NCBI GenBank assembly: GCA_031771865.1
Contig: JASISA010000022.1
Span: forward strand, 992,001 to 1,056,000
Direction: 5' to 3'
Origin: Nothophaeocryptopus gaeumannii
Lineage: Eukaryota > Ascomycota > Dothideomycetes > Mycosphaerellales > Mycosphaerellaceae
Length of the DNA: 64,000 bases
The notes under the pieces are model-generated. The model ran no database searches and was not told the DNA's origin. It saw nothing but the letters and a program-made list of their open reading frames with translations. The translations under genes were made by a program, and so were the position numbers. Positions 21,317 through 32,084 of the stretch are shown in pieces; within the stretch, counting starts at the first letter, position 1; each line of letters starts with the position of its first letter.

Positions 21317-22517
21317 TGATCAGCGTGTTGTCGACTACTTCACCAAGCTCTACAACAAGAAGCAAGATACCGATATCACCAAGAACGCGAAGACCATGGG
21401 TAAGCTCAAGCGTGAGGTCGAAAAGGCCAAGCGCGCTCTCTCCAGCCAAATGAGCACAAAGATTGAGATCGAGGCTTTCCACGAGGGCCAAGACTTCTCC
21501 GAGACCCTGACCCGCGCCAAATTTGAGGAACTGAACAACGACTTGTTCAAGAAGACTCTCAAGCCGGTGGAGCAGGTACTGAAGGATGCCAAGTTGAAGA
21601 AGGGCGACATCGATGACATCGTCCTGGTCGGTGGTTCCACTCGTATTCCCAAGGTCCAGGCCATGTTGGAGGAGTTCTTTGGCAAGAAGGCCAGCAAGGG
21701 TATCAATCCTGACGAGGCTGTCGCTTATGGTGCCGCTGTTCAGGGTGGTGTCCTTTCCGGCGAGGAGCAGGCCAGCGAGATCGTCCTCATGGACGTGAAC
21801 CCACTCACCCTCGGAATTGAGACCACTGGCGGTGTTATGACCCACCTTATCAAGCGTGGCACTACGATTCCGACGAAGAAGAGCCAGATTTTCTCGACCG
21901 CCGCTGATAACCAGCCCACCGTCCTGATCCAGGTGTTCGAAGGCGAACGCTCCATGACGAAGGACAACAACCTACTTGGCAAATTCGAGCTCTCTGGAAT
22001 TCCTCCGGCTCCTCGCGGGCAGCCCCAAATCGAGGTTACTTTCGAGCTCGATGCTAACGGTATCCTGCGAGTCTCGGCTGGCGACAAGGGCACCGGAAAG
22101 AGCGAGTCCATTACGATCACCAACGACAAGGGTCGTCTCAGCCAAGAGGAAATCGAGCGCATGGTTGAGGAAGCTGAGAAGTACGCCGAGGAAGACAAGG
22201 CCACTCGCCAGCGCATCGAATCCCGCAACGGCTTGGAGAACTACGCCTACAGCCTGAAGAACCAGATCAACGACGAAGAGGGTCTCGGCGGCAAGATCGA
22301 CGAGGACGACAAGGACGCTCTTCTCGAGGCTGTGAAGGAGGCCACCGACTGGTTGGAGGAGAACGCAGGAACTGCCACCGCCGAGGACTTTGACGAGCAG
22401 AAGCAGAAGCTTTCCGACGTTGCCTACCCGATTACATCGAAGCTGTACGGCAGCGGAGGTGCAGGTGGCATGCCGGACTACGGCGATGACGAGCCAAGCG
22501 GTCACGACGAGCTTTAG
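20314..22517 (+). CDS. KAR2: ER Hsp70 chaperone BiP
   Basis: BiP is the ER-lumen Hsp70 that folds entering proteins, drives translocation and senses ER stress. Three exons: 20314-20479, 20583-20892 and 20948-22517, with introns of 103 nt and 55 nt, giving about 681 residues. Residues 1-45 are a basic segment then a hydrophobic signal ([20 protein letters not shown]) ending SAQAQ. The ATPase domain starts at [15 protein letters not shown] and contains phosphate-2 ([14 protein letters not shown]), the adenosine motif ([13 protein letters not shown]) and [11 protein letters not shown]. The substrate domain and lid follow, and the protein ends in HDEL, the ER-retention signal. Codon use is strongly biased to C/T-ending codons, as in highly expressed genes. 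The first intron falls exactly between the signal-peptide region and the ATPase domain. A 323-codon antisense frame is a codon-bias artefact. Confidence 0.98.
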
Positions 22518-22840
22518 ATGTTCTGATGAGTTTTTCTGTTGTTCAAATACCAGCAAACAGCGGCGTTCTGAGAGGATCAGAAACGGACCTGGTCCAGGAC
22601 TATGCTTAGAAACGTGCTATATAAATGCCCGGAATGACTTTGAAAAGTTACTATTTCCCTTCTCAGGCCTTTCCATGGGTTGGTCAATTATTCGTCGTAG
22701 GGTGTGATCACGTGAGCAGCGCAAGCGCTGTTGTATGTTGGTGCAGTCGCTGGAAGAGGAAGAAGGTGCTCCTTGGTGACCCTGCAAAGTAGTATTTCTC
22801 GCGGCTGCGCTTATCATTGCGGAGACACAAGAACAACCCA
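22518..22840. other. convergent 3' spacer
   Basis: About 320 bp lies between the stops of BiP and the F-box gene, which converge. It holds both 3' untranslated ends; no gene was seen. Confidence 0.5.
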
Positions 22841-23630
22841 TCAACCTGGTATTCGGCCATTGCCGAGCCCTTCGAACAGTCTTCGCAATCTGGAGACAGT
22901 CTCCCTTGGCGGTCTCTCACAGTCAAGCGGGCTGGTATCGTGAGATCCATCTGCCAGTCTCAATCTGCGCGAGAACCTCCATACGAGAATGCCGACTCCA
23001 CCATCTTTCCTCCGGCTGCGGATCTCGCGTGCTTTGCGTTCCAGCCAAACGCGTAACCCCTCTTTGATCCGCTCCCGTTCAACCTTTCGCTTGGGCTCCA
23101 CGAGATTCCCTGCAAGCCCGATGCCCCAAACAAAGTCGCCAGAGACGCGGTCGATTCTGCAGCACTCCTTGGGAACAATGTTGTGCGAGACGAGAGTTGA
23201 AGGCTTCGGGCGGCGCGAAAGAGACCGGTTGAGACGGACGGAGACGAGGGACCAGTGGAGTCTTCTCGCAGCTAAATGGGTCTTGGAAAGATATATGGTT
23301 GAACTTGGAGGTTGGAGAGTATGTAGATTTGGCCGTCGTGGGAGTAAATAACCCACACGCTCGAACGAGTAACGGAGTCGCCACTTGTGCAGCAGTGGAT
23401 CTAGCGAGAGGTTGCGAAGGAAGCGACTTGCCTGATCATGTTAGCAACAGACACTGTTACGAGACTTGCACGGCGTTTGCAGTGCACTACTGGCGGTGGC
23501 CTACGCGCGAGATAGTGAGGAGGTCATTGACGTCCAGGAAGCACAATATACGGAGCGTGATTTCATCGGGCAGCGCGGCCAGCGACGGAGGCAGAGTTTG
23601 TCTTGCTGCGGCTGGTAGCAACGGTGCCAT
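22841..23630 (-). CDS. F-box protein
   Basis: The product is probably a substrate adaptor of an SCF ubiquitin ligase, about 238 residues. Two exons: 23505-23630 and 22841-23431, with a 73-nt intron (GTAGGC...GCTAACA...ATCAG) in phase 0. The F-box occupies about residues 15-60: LPDEITLRILCFLDVNDLL then, across the junction, TISR-ASRFLRNLSLDPLLH and a W-x-L-R motif. The rest is basic and rich in SLSRRP repeats, RLHWSLVSVRLNRSLSRR, HNIVPKECC and KVERERIKEGLRVW, a pattern I recall from a fungal F-box family of unknown target. The open frame begins upstream at a TTG, so the first ATG is at 23630. The exact C-terminal end is less certain than the core. Confidence 0.85.
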
Positions 23631-23778
23631 GGTAGCCTCCAAAGCTATCGTGGAGGCGGAGGAGGTAGCTCGGATGTCAAGCAAGGTGCATGTGCTGGCT
23701 CGTTGGATGCATGGTCATGGCCGACGGCGTATGGATGGATGTGACGGATGATGTTTGAAGCACGGACGGACGTCCACA

Positions 23779-23796
23779 GCCGCGCGCGCGCGCGCC
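23779..23796. repeat. (GC)n simple repeat
   Basis: A run of alternating CG dinucleotides, about 18 bp, in the gene-poor stretch; potential Z-DNA-forming composition. Confidence 0.85.
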
Positions 23797-23880
23797 AAGC
23801 GCTTCAAGCAAATTAGTTCTACTGTACCTCCACCGCACTCTAGAACTAAGCACATGTACGGCTACCGCTGCCTTTCATCA

Positions 23881-23900
23881 CACACTCACTCACTCACTCC
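23881..23900. repeat. (CACT)n microsatellite
   Basis: About four to five CACT-type tetranucleotide units followed by CA-rich sequence. Confidence 0.8.
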
Positions 23901-24174
23901 CACACCCATCACCGCCGTGGCCTTGTCGTCCGCTCCTCGGTAGCCGCTCGCTGTCGTATCATCAGGCGCCCATGGGTACTAACTGGTCAATGAAAGGTCC
24001 TGCTGGAACAGCCAACTGATTCTCCATTGACCCGAAGAACACTGGTTCTGCAAGCTGCAGGCGGCACGAGCCTAGCTATACTATACTACTGTAGGCCTCC
24101 TGGGTCTGCTCGAGCGACGACGGCGCGTCGGTTTTAGCCGCGCTCTCGGTGCTTCGTGCTCCCTCCCACCTCCT

Positions 24175-24193
24175 GCAGCAGCAGCAGCAGCAG
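24175..24193. repeat. (GCA)n microsatellite
   Basis: Six GCA trinucleotide units in non-coding sequence. Confidence 0.85.
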
Positions 24194-26836
24194 GCCCAGC
24201 TGCTGAGCTGGCAAGGAACCTCACGTCCAGCACCAGCACCATGACCATGTACGCACTCACTCACCTCTACTGCACATGCAGACCTTCCCGTCGACGGCGG
24301 CGCCCTCGCTCTGCCCATTGACTCCTCCAGACGTAAGCCCAACCCAATGAGAAGACCTCCAGGCCTGGATTATTACTTTGCTGGTCCAGCAGGACCCTTC
24401 AATCACCTGAATATGCATGTGCTGCGGTTCACCGCGACCTACTCGGACAGGCCCACCCGCCCAGCGCCTGGTGCAGCTCACATGACTGGCCTCGGAGAAC
24501 GTCATGCCATCAGCCGCTGGCCGCTTGCTCTCTTTTTCCTGCATCGCAATTTCCATCGTCTTCATCCAATGGCAAAAATTCCTTGCTTCAATTTCTCTGC
24601 GAGGCTGCGCTTGTCGTTTCAGCTGCCTTGATGATCGTGCCCACGCATTCGTGCCACCACTAGTCATCTTTGAGCTGCAGCGGCCGCGGTGCTGCGTCAC
24701 TTCGCTGGATGTCAGCGCACTTCCCAACCACCTTCTCGCCTTTGCTTGCTGCATTCTATGCGAGCGCTAGCTGCCGGATGGCGTCTGGTTATGCCCATGT
24801 CATGCTGTGGCTGCGAAAAAGGCAATCCGTGATGCTTGTCACCGTCCGGGCGTGATTCGATGCCTGCTACGCAGTGCCGCGAGCTATGAGCCTCTACCGG
24901 CAGAGGGTTCCCCTTTGCGACTTCCTTTTCGCGCACCCACGGCTCTTCGAAGCCTCAGAATCCCACGGGTAGAAGCGCTGGCATGCACTCTAGTCTTGAG
25001 CAACGGTGAGACCGGTGAGAGCGTCTGAAGAGGGCGTGAAAGGCGGACCAATTGTGAGCTGTTTGCGAAACCCTCCCATCTGGTGCGTCAACATGTGCTA
25101 ACACTCGCGATCCCAAGCCCAGCAATAGCCTTTTCAAGAACCCACCATACTGAGCCTGCCACGTTGCACTGCGGAGGCGGCCAGGGCGGCTCTAGCGTCT
25201 TTGTTACAGTACCTCCGAGTCTCTTCCCTGGACCCAAAGGGCCAAAGGGACCAGGCTTTCCTTCCCACCTCGACACAGACTCAAGTCCAGCCGGGACCAT
25301 CGATGACAGGTGTTCCGGCATGCGAACGATTGGCCTTGTTGCCACTAGACCCTGCTGCTGCAGTAGCGATGAGCGGGATGCTGTCAGCTGAGTGCTTCTC
25401 AATGGCAAGACGGAGGCATAGACTCGCGGGAGAGCAGCTATGGACATCATCTACGCCAATCGGCCTCACGCTTGCCGGCCACTCGTGGTCTGACTCGCTT
25501 CCTGCAGTCCATACAGATAAGGTGACTGGTCGTCCATGCCTAGGATCCGCTGAGCATGGTCCGTTGACAGAGGGTACCCGAGCAACCGTCGTCACACCCT
25601 GCGATATGCATATCAAAAGTTTCTGTGGGAACACGTTCCCAGCGGTCTCAATCGGTCCAACGAGCAGAGACAGTTGCAGGTTCGTGCATACAACGCAATC
25701 TTTGCCGAACCTGCATCGCCTTTTACGTTCGACATCTGTCTTATTGGAGGACATAAAGCATAGGCCATCCATGCTGTCGTTGGCCTCAGGCACCTAGGGA
25801 TTGCACACTGTCACGCCTCTTCGAAAAAGGCGGCCGGCATCGGAGGACGCCGAGACATTGGAAATTTTGGTCGTGTCACGTTCAATGGCTCTTTAGCAGA
25901 GCCAGTAACATATGTCGGGATGCATTGACGTCTCAATACTGAGCACGTGACACGGCATTCACTCACCTCCTTCCGGAAGCAAGAGCCAGACGCAACTTCT
26001 CAAGACACGCTTTGCAACGCCATCTCTGCTCAAGTGGGGACACTGAGCAAGGACGACATGGAGGATGGCCACCACAGGCGAGCATCAACAGGCGGAGATC
26101 ATGCCACGCTGTCGTTGATCAGTTCGAAGCCAATATCAAGCTGCATGGTCCGAACAAGCGACGAAAGCCTACGTGCCATTGCAGCTCCCCTTCGAGGACT
26201 CTAAACCCAAAGGGAGACGATCCGAGCGCCCCGGAAGACCCAGTTGGTTCGATCATGCCGATGTTGAGCATGCAAAGGGTTGATGGAGGGTCGCATGTGA
26301 AGGAGCTATGGGTTGACGTTGCAGTAATGCCGCGCAAAGGCCATGACGGACGTGGCAGGAGGATGAGAAGAGGAAAGCATAAATAGCGGCATGGAGGCCG
26401 TGGATGGTCCTGTTCCTCTTCAGAACCTATCGCCAGCCACTCCAAATCGCACAGAAGGTCGAAGTCTCTGCAAGAACAGCATATCGTCTTCGGTATGTCG
26501 CCCAGACCACTACATCCACTCGCCATCCCTCCGGCTTGATTGGCCCTGGAGAGACCATCATGCCTATCAACCACCTCAATGCCCTCAAGACCCTCCAAGA
26601 GTGCTTAGAGCCGCTCGTCCAGATCGATCATGTTTCACAGACTGACATCCTTCACCGTCAAAACAGTCCACTTTGGCAGCACTAGTTGCATACGAGAACG
26701 CATCTCGACCTAGAACCATTCAGGCAAGCCTCGTCCGCATACATATGCATGTAAACAAGCACTGACCATCAACAGATCATCTCGTCACACAAGATCTCAA
26801 CCAGTCGTCAAAGAAGACCCTGTCAGATCATCAACC

Positions 26837-27193
26837 ATGTGCTTTTACGAGTGCTTCATGTTTTCCTGCCGGGACTGGAAGTGGGGAAACTTCAAACAAC
26901 ACTGCAACCGCGAATACCGCACGGGCGAAACATGCGGCATGAAGCTAGTCTACCGAAACATTGACCTCAAAGAGAAGTGTTCATTTTGCGAGCGCATCGA
27001 GAAGAAGGCCCGGCGTCGCGCCAAGGCTTGCCAAGATTATCAGCGCTGGAGCCAGGAGCCACAGCGTTTCAAGGCGAGTATGGAGAAGGCACTGGAGGAT
27101 ATTGCTCAATTAGATCGTGAGATTGTTGCATTGCAGGCCGAGAAGGATGCCAAGTATCATGATGTTTCCAACTCGAAGAGGAAGGCTCGTTGA
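26837..27193 (+). CDS. small cysteine-containing hypothetical protein
   Basis: A single-exon ORF of about 118 residues with a clear ATG. The N-terminal half has spaced cysteines (MCFYECFMFSC, HCNREY..TGETCG, KCSFCE) in a pattern that could bind zinc, including CSFC near residue 56. The motif DWKWGN...HC...TGETCGMKLV looks like a family I recall from Mycosphaerellaceae-type genomes. From about residue 62 onwards it is a basic then amphipathic coiled coil (KKARRRAKACQDYQRW, then LDREIVALQAEKDAK), ending in KRKAR. There is no signal peptide, so a cytosolic or nuclear protein is likely. Function is unknown. Confidence 0.75.
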   Translation: MCFYECFMFSCRDWKWGNFKQHCNREYRTGETCGMKLVYRNIDLKEKCSFCERIEKKARRRAKACQDYQRWSQEPQRFKASMEKALEDIAQLDREIVALQAEKDAKYHDVSNSKRKAR

Positions 27194-27876
27194 GGGGAAA
27201 TTGGGATCATGTGGGGGTTGGGGAACTATCGGTGTGTTTCAGGGTGAGATTGAGTGAGTAAAGGCCACTCGTTGTTCCGCTGGAGGGTGGAGTGTGGCGG
27301 ACCCTTTCGGTATCTTCCTCTCATGATGTTGTAGTAGATTGTGGCGGGCGTTCATGGGGGCGGGCTGAGGGGGGAGGCGCTCGGGCTTGCTCGGCACTTG
27401 ACCACCATTCATGCTGACGACATTGGGTACTTTTTCTTCTAGGTAGCCATTGATGAAGCAACGACTGTTTGAATTGCAGATGCACAGACCATTACCGAAC
27501 TGAACATGCGTTGCGGCCTTGACGTCTATTGAGAGAGTGTTGTCGACCAATCCCGTCACGGAGGGTGGCGCCAAAATCAGGGGGCGCCTTTGAGACTTGC
27601 CGCCCTTCTGCGAACCGCCCGGTCGACAGCCGGTCGCTCGGCGCTTCGCTACTTTGCAGAGGGTAAGAGTCTGTCAGGTCGAAAGAGACCAGTAGCAAAT
27701 GTGAGAGAGATGGTAATCGTTCTGAAATTCTGATCAAATTGCATTGTGCGCTGCGTCAATCTATAAACTATGATATCTCATAACAATCAGGTGTTTTGCG
27801 CCCGGCTACACACTCAAACGCCAGTTCCATTTCCATAACTTCGTTATTCAAACCCGGATCGATCGAGTCGTCCGAT
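27194..27876. other. convergent intergenic region, no gene seen
   Basis: About 680 bp lies between the small + strand gene and the end of the secreted-protein gene. It is partly purine-rich. No coding pattern was recognised in any frame. Confidence 0.45.
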
Positions 27877-30800
27877 CTAGTATCCGCGTCCGCCGCCGCC
27901 GTAGCCTGCCTCCTGAGACGCAACAGGGGGCCCAAATGTTTGAGGCTGGTTGTATCCACCGTAGCCTGCCGGAGGACAGTTGGAGTAGCAGCCGAAAGAG
28001 GTGATTGTCGTGAAGATAGTCGTCGTGCCCAAGATGTTCGTCACACAGCTGCTAGGGGCGCTGGTTGGGAAAGTATAGGGAGCAGTGCCCGTAGGGAATG
28101 GAGCAGTGGACAATGGCACGCTTCCGCTTCCTGAGCGAGGCGCGCTTGGGCCCCCAAAAGGAACACTTCCAGTCGATGCCGGCGATGTGCCAGTAGCGAA
28201 CAGAGGTGCGGTTCCGGGCGCGTTCCCAGATGGTGGCAGCGAGCCAGATCGAGGACCACTTGGGGCACTGAAGGGTACGCTCCCGCTTGGGGCCGTCGCG
28301 AAAGGAGCCGAAGATGGCGGCAGAGAACCAGATCGAGGCGCACTGGGTCCACCGAATGAAGCAGATGTGGGTGCTGTACCAGACAGCGGATAGCCTGAGC
28401 GACCGCCGTTGGATGCAAGGAAGGGCGATTAGGGCTGTGGGCCACCCGTTGGAATAGGAATCACCTCAGTGAAGGTGTAGCCTTGGTATGCCGTGGGGAC
28501 CTGCGGCGCTGTAGAGCCAGGGGTAACCAGTGGAGCCGTCGGCCCTGAGCCTGAGGGTGGCAGACTGCCAGATCTCGGGGCGCTAGGGCCAGTGAATGGG
28601 ACTGAAGATGGCCGTGTGCCGCTTGGCACTGGAGTAGTGGTGTTGACGGATGGTGAGGGAACACCTGAGCTGCCGACACTAGGAGTTGAGCTAGCAGGTA
28701 TAGTTTCAGAGCGGTTGTCACCAGTGTTGCTGAAGGGGCTGCCGCCAGATGCTGCTGTAGAGCTGGCTCCACTGATGCCTGTCGCACCACTCATGGGAGA
28801 GATTGGACTGAATGGAGCGCCAGACGAAGGTATGGCTCCACCACCGAAAGTCGAAACGGCACTCCCAGTCGCGCCACTCCCGCTGATGACTGTGATCGGA
28901 GTGAAGCTCGCAGATGAAGGGTTGATGGCACCGGAAGCCGCTGTGTTGCTTGCGCCGCTGTTACCACCCTCGCCTCCCGAGGCGGCAAAACCTGAGGCGA
29001 AAGCAGTGCCGCCCGTGTTGAGGATTATGGTGGCAGACGTGCTCGGGCCTGGCGTCTGAATGGCCCCTGAACCTGCTCCTCCAGCACCGCTACCGAAACC
29101 ACCGCCGGAGAAAGCTGTAGAAAAAACTGAGCTCCATACCGAGGTCGATGTGATAACGCCAGCGCTGGCACTCGAGATTCCGTTCTGGCCGTTGGAGCCG
29201 GCCTCTGCAGTTGCGTACGACCAGTAGTATGTTGTGGTCGCGTCAGCAATCTCTGTGCCATTCTGAGCAAAGGTCTGGTTGCCGACAACCTGAGTGACAT
29301 TGTATCCGCCTGGATAGTACGTGGTGTAGTTTGTAGTTGTGATTGTGTAGTATTCGCCGTTCGGACCGCTCTGGACGTCTGTACCGCTAGAGGATGAGTT
29401 GTTCACTGAAGTTCCGGTCTCGGAGCTGGCGTATGCGGTTGTGGCGGACGCCCAAGACTGAGTGTAAGCGGTATAGTAGGTGTAGTACCAGCTACCATTG
29501 CTAGTGAAGTATGTCGAGAAGACTGTGCCCGAAGAGTATGTGCTGCCGTCAGAGACGTAGGTAGAGTAAGATGTCACGCTACCAGCGTTGACCAAAAGAC
29601 CAGTTCCTGGCAGGTTGTTGGGCCTTGGAGTAACCACCGAGATAGATGTGGAGCTGTTCGTCATGATCGATGACAGGGATGAGCTTGCTTCAGATGGATC
29701 AACTGTTGCCGTCTCGCTGGTGTACGGAGCGGACTCAGTCTCCGTTCCGGCGGGACTATCGTCAGAGACACCGACAGCAATTCTTAGCAGAATTCCGCTG
29801 TCGACACCAACGGCGGGCACCGTTTGCTCCGAAGACGCTTTGAGGAAGCAGTTGTATCCAGAGTCGCTTGGGGTGTCGTAGTAGGAAAAACCCTGGCAAA
29901 CCGGAGAGTCGAAGCGTTGGTTGGCAAGAGAGCAAGAGGCGGCACAATGGGAGAAGCTGCTATAGGAGAGCGAGCCATAGAAGTCGGAATCGGAGATTTC
30001 AGTGTCGCACTGGACCAAGTAGTCAAAACGCTCGTTGCCGACCAGCTGGCTGACTGTGGAATGGTTGTCCTCGGGACATTGGAAGCCTGGAGCTGTGGGT
30101 GCAGGGGCCGGATTAGATGAGGTTGTAGTAGCCTCCTCGCTGGTTGTGGAGTCCTCAGATGGCGAAGCTTCAGCAGAAGGGGTGACGGTGGTGAAAGTGG
30201 TGGTAGTCCCGCCGGTGCGCGTCAAAGAGACGGTAGAAGTGCTCTGGTCGTACGCTGATCTGGTCACGATGACTGCAGAAGCCGTGGACGTAGTGGTGAT
30301 GACTCGGCCCCCGTATGTCTGACAAGCACATGCACTTGAAAACGAAGCCGTCTGCAATGGATCGGGCGTCGCCGTGCCATTGGCAGCGTTTTGTCTCTGA
30401 AGAAACTCGGCGACCAGGGCCTCCTTGCCCAGCGCTGGTGTTGGCTCAGGAGCGGCATCCCTGGCACTGATGCCGGCGTTGCCATTAGCAGTGACAGTTG
30501 CGGTGGCAGTAGCCCCGGGTACGGTGGTGTAGACAGATTGAGTGAGCCATTGAGTAGTGAATGTGTCGTATGAAGTGCTACAAATGGTCAGTGGAGATGA
30601 TACTGGGCATGCTTCAAGCACTTACCTGATTGGTGTGTAGTGAGCTGTAGTTGTTGTGTTTGGGTAATCCATATACGCTTGGCAGAATTCTTCTCCAAAT
30701 GTAGAGTTTGAGACGAAATTGTAGTATTCGTCGATGTAGCAAGTCGCGGCCGTTTCCTTCTTGGTCAATCGGTTCCACCAATTCAGAATAGGATTCCCGG

Positions 30801-30909
30801 CGTCTGCGCTCGCATCGCGGCGTTGGACGTCATTTTGGACATTAGCAACACGGGCTGTTGCAAGTTGAGCGAGAGAAAGGCCAAAGGCCAGGACAGAGAA
30901 CGAGCGCAT
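27877..30909 (-). CDS. large Ser/Thr-rich secreted protein with Apple/PAN-like module
   Basis: This is probably a cell-wall or extracellular protein of about 977 residues. Three exons: 30626-30909, 28446-30577 and 27877-28394, with introns of 48 nt and 51 nt. The start is the ATG at 30909 (MRSFSVLAFGLSLAQLATA signal peptide); the open frame upstream begins with TTG. Order: signal, an N-terminal Cys/Tyr region (TCYIDEYYNFV), Ser/Thr linkers, an Apple/PAN-like cysteine module (about residues 290-380: CPEDN ... DYLVQCDTEI ... CAASC ... CQGFSYY ... CFLK), N-glycosylation-rich Tyr/Thr repeats, Gly/Ala/Ser stretches, and Pro/Ser repeats of the type PSAPRSGSLPPS. The third exon adds more of the same repeat and a cysteine tail (SSCVTNILGTTTIFTT, GCYSNCPP). 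The second intron is in phase and contains TAA, so failure to splice shortens the protein. Apple/PAN modules bind proteins or carbohydrate. Confidence 0.85.
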
Positions 30910-30986
30910 TATGGAAGCGTCGACGCTAACGAATGACAAGCAGACGCCACGACTGGTTTGATGTCCAGAAGCGAATGGTCTCAGTG

Positions 30987-31030
30987 TTTGTTTGTTAGTT
31001 GGTTGATTGGTTGGTTGGTTGGTGTGTTGG
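30987..31030. repeat. TTGG-type microsatellite
   Basis: TTGG/TTGA tetranucleotide units about 80-120 bp upstream of the secreted-protein ATG. Its reverse complement (CCAA/TCAA) is present in the downstream run at 31185-31249, so the two could pair. Confidence 0.85.
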
Positions 31031-31184
31031 AATCATGTTGCAGCAAGAGGAGTACTGAAGTGCTTTATAGCTCAGAAGGCAGCATTGCTGATCAGCCTCC
31101 ATTTCGCGTAGAGCTGCGAGCCCAGCGGCTCATTGCGTTTCTGCCTTGCAGAGGCTGGTGTGCGTGGAAGTTCTCTTGCAGGTC

Positions 31185-31185
31185 G

Positions 31186-31218
<33 letters not shown>

Positions 31219-31249
31219 CCAACCAATCAATCAATCAATCAATCAATCG
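31185..31249. repeat. (ATCA)n microsatellite with ACCA variants
   Basis: About 65 bp of uninterrupted tetranucleotide repeat, mostly ATCA with a few ACCA units, the longest simple repeat in the window. It is complementary in type to the TTGG run about 160 bp to the left. Confidence 0.9.
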
Positions 31250-32010
31250 ATGGTGGGGAGGTGGCATACGGAATGAGCGGCAGAGGTGGATATGTGCGAC
31301 GACAGTTCGCATGACTTGCTTGCCTAACCTTACCATGCCAGCAAGGAGAATTTTTTGCCCGCCCAGCCCATATTCAATGTGTAAAGTCCCGACTTACCGG
31401 AGGCGTGCGTGGTGGGCGATTGTTGAGGGCGCTCCATTCCGAGGGTGAGGAAAGGCATGCAATGCAAATGAGCGAACTTCTCCGCCCTCCCTCCCTTGGT
31501 GGAATGCATATGAATGAAGGCTGACGCGCAAAGTACGCGCTTTGCTTTTGCCATGTCAACGTCAACGCGTGTAGTTCTACCCGTACGAGAGAGAGCCAGC
31601 ATGCTCGAGTCTGAAGATATTGTAATGGAGGAGGGAGGGGTGGAGCAAGTGGGAGGTGAAGTGAACAAGCTTCCATCCCAGCGCTGTGGTTGTTCATAGA
31701 CAGGGATAGCAGGGATAGGCAGGCACGGTTGCGGCCCGGCAGAGGTTAAGGCTTACCTTACTTGCGCCGACAACACCAGCAAAGACAATAATTTGCGACC
31801 CCAACCAACACTGTGCACATCACACCCTTGTGCAGCTCAGGCCCATACCGACGACGAAGTGCATGTGACGAAACCATCTCCAGTCTTGTTTTGTACTGCT
31901 TTCTATCCTCCGACACACGAGACAGACACGGCGGGAGAGGCGGAAGAGTGACGCGACGCGACGAAGGGGCGGAGCGGAGGGGAGCGGACTGAGACCTGGC
32001 GCTGGACATC

Positions 32011-32060
32011 TGGACCTGCACCTGGACCTGCACCTGCACACTTGCACCTGCACCTGCATC
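32011..32060. repeat. CACCTG/GACCTG minisatellite
   Basis: Tandem hexamers of the form (T)GGACCTGCACCTG, ending 25 bp before the LAMTOR1-like ATG; probably within its promoter or leader. Confidence 0.85.
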
Positions 32061-32084
32061 ACTCAGGTCGCCTACACAGATGGT

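Larger units (their letters stand above)
23631..26836. other. gene-poor stretch of about 3.2 kb
   Basis: I find no supported gene here. Frames of 100-200 codons occur on both strands (for example around 25201-25797 and antisense to it) but overlap extensively, lack family motifs and look like GC-driven chance. Simple repeats are concentrated in the left part. The segment just before 26837 must contain the promoter of the small gene there. A multi-exon or non-coding gene cannot be excluded. Confidence 0.5.
30910..32084. other. divergent promoter region rich in simple repeats
   Basis: About 1.2 kb lies between the secreted-protein gene (-) and the LAMTOR1-like gene (+). It contains a TTGG-type run near 30987-31030, an ATCA/ACCA run at 31185-31249, and a CACCTG minisatellite at 32011-32060. 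Frames seen across these are repeat artefacts. Both promoters lie here. Confidence 0.6.

Noticed and set aside
20874..21845. 323-codon open frame antisense to BiP
   Set aside because: Known artefact: strong codon bias in Hsp70 genes leaves long antisense frames; no domains or start context support it.
25201..25797. 198-codon frame with an antisense 170-codon frame
   Set aside because: Both strands are open in the same place with low-complexity content and no family motifs; probably chance.
28041..28445. 134-codon minus frame overlapping the secreted gene tail
   Set aside because: It is a shifted frame of the Pro/Ser repeat exon; the exon frame itself carries the coding pattern.
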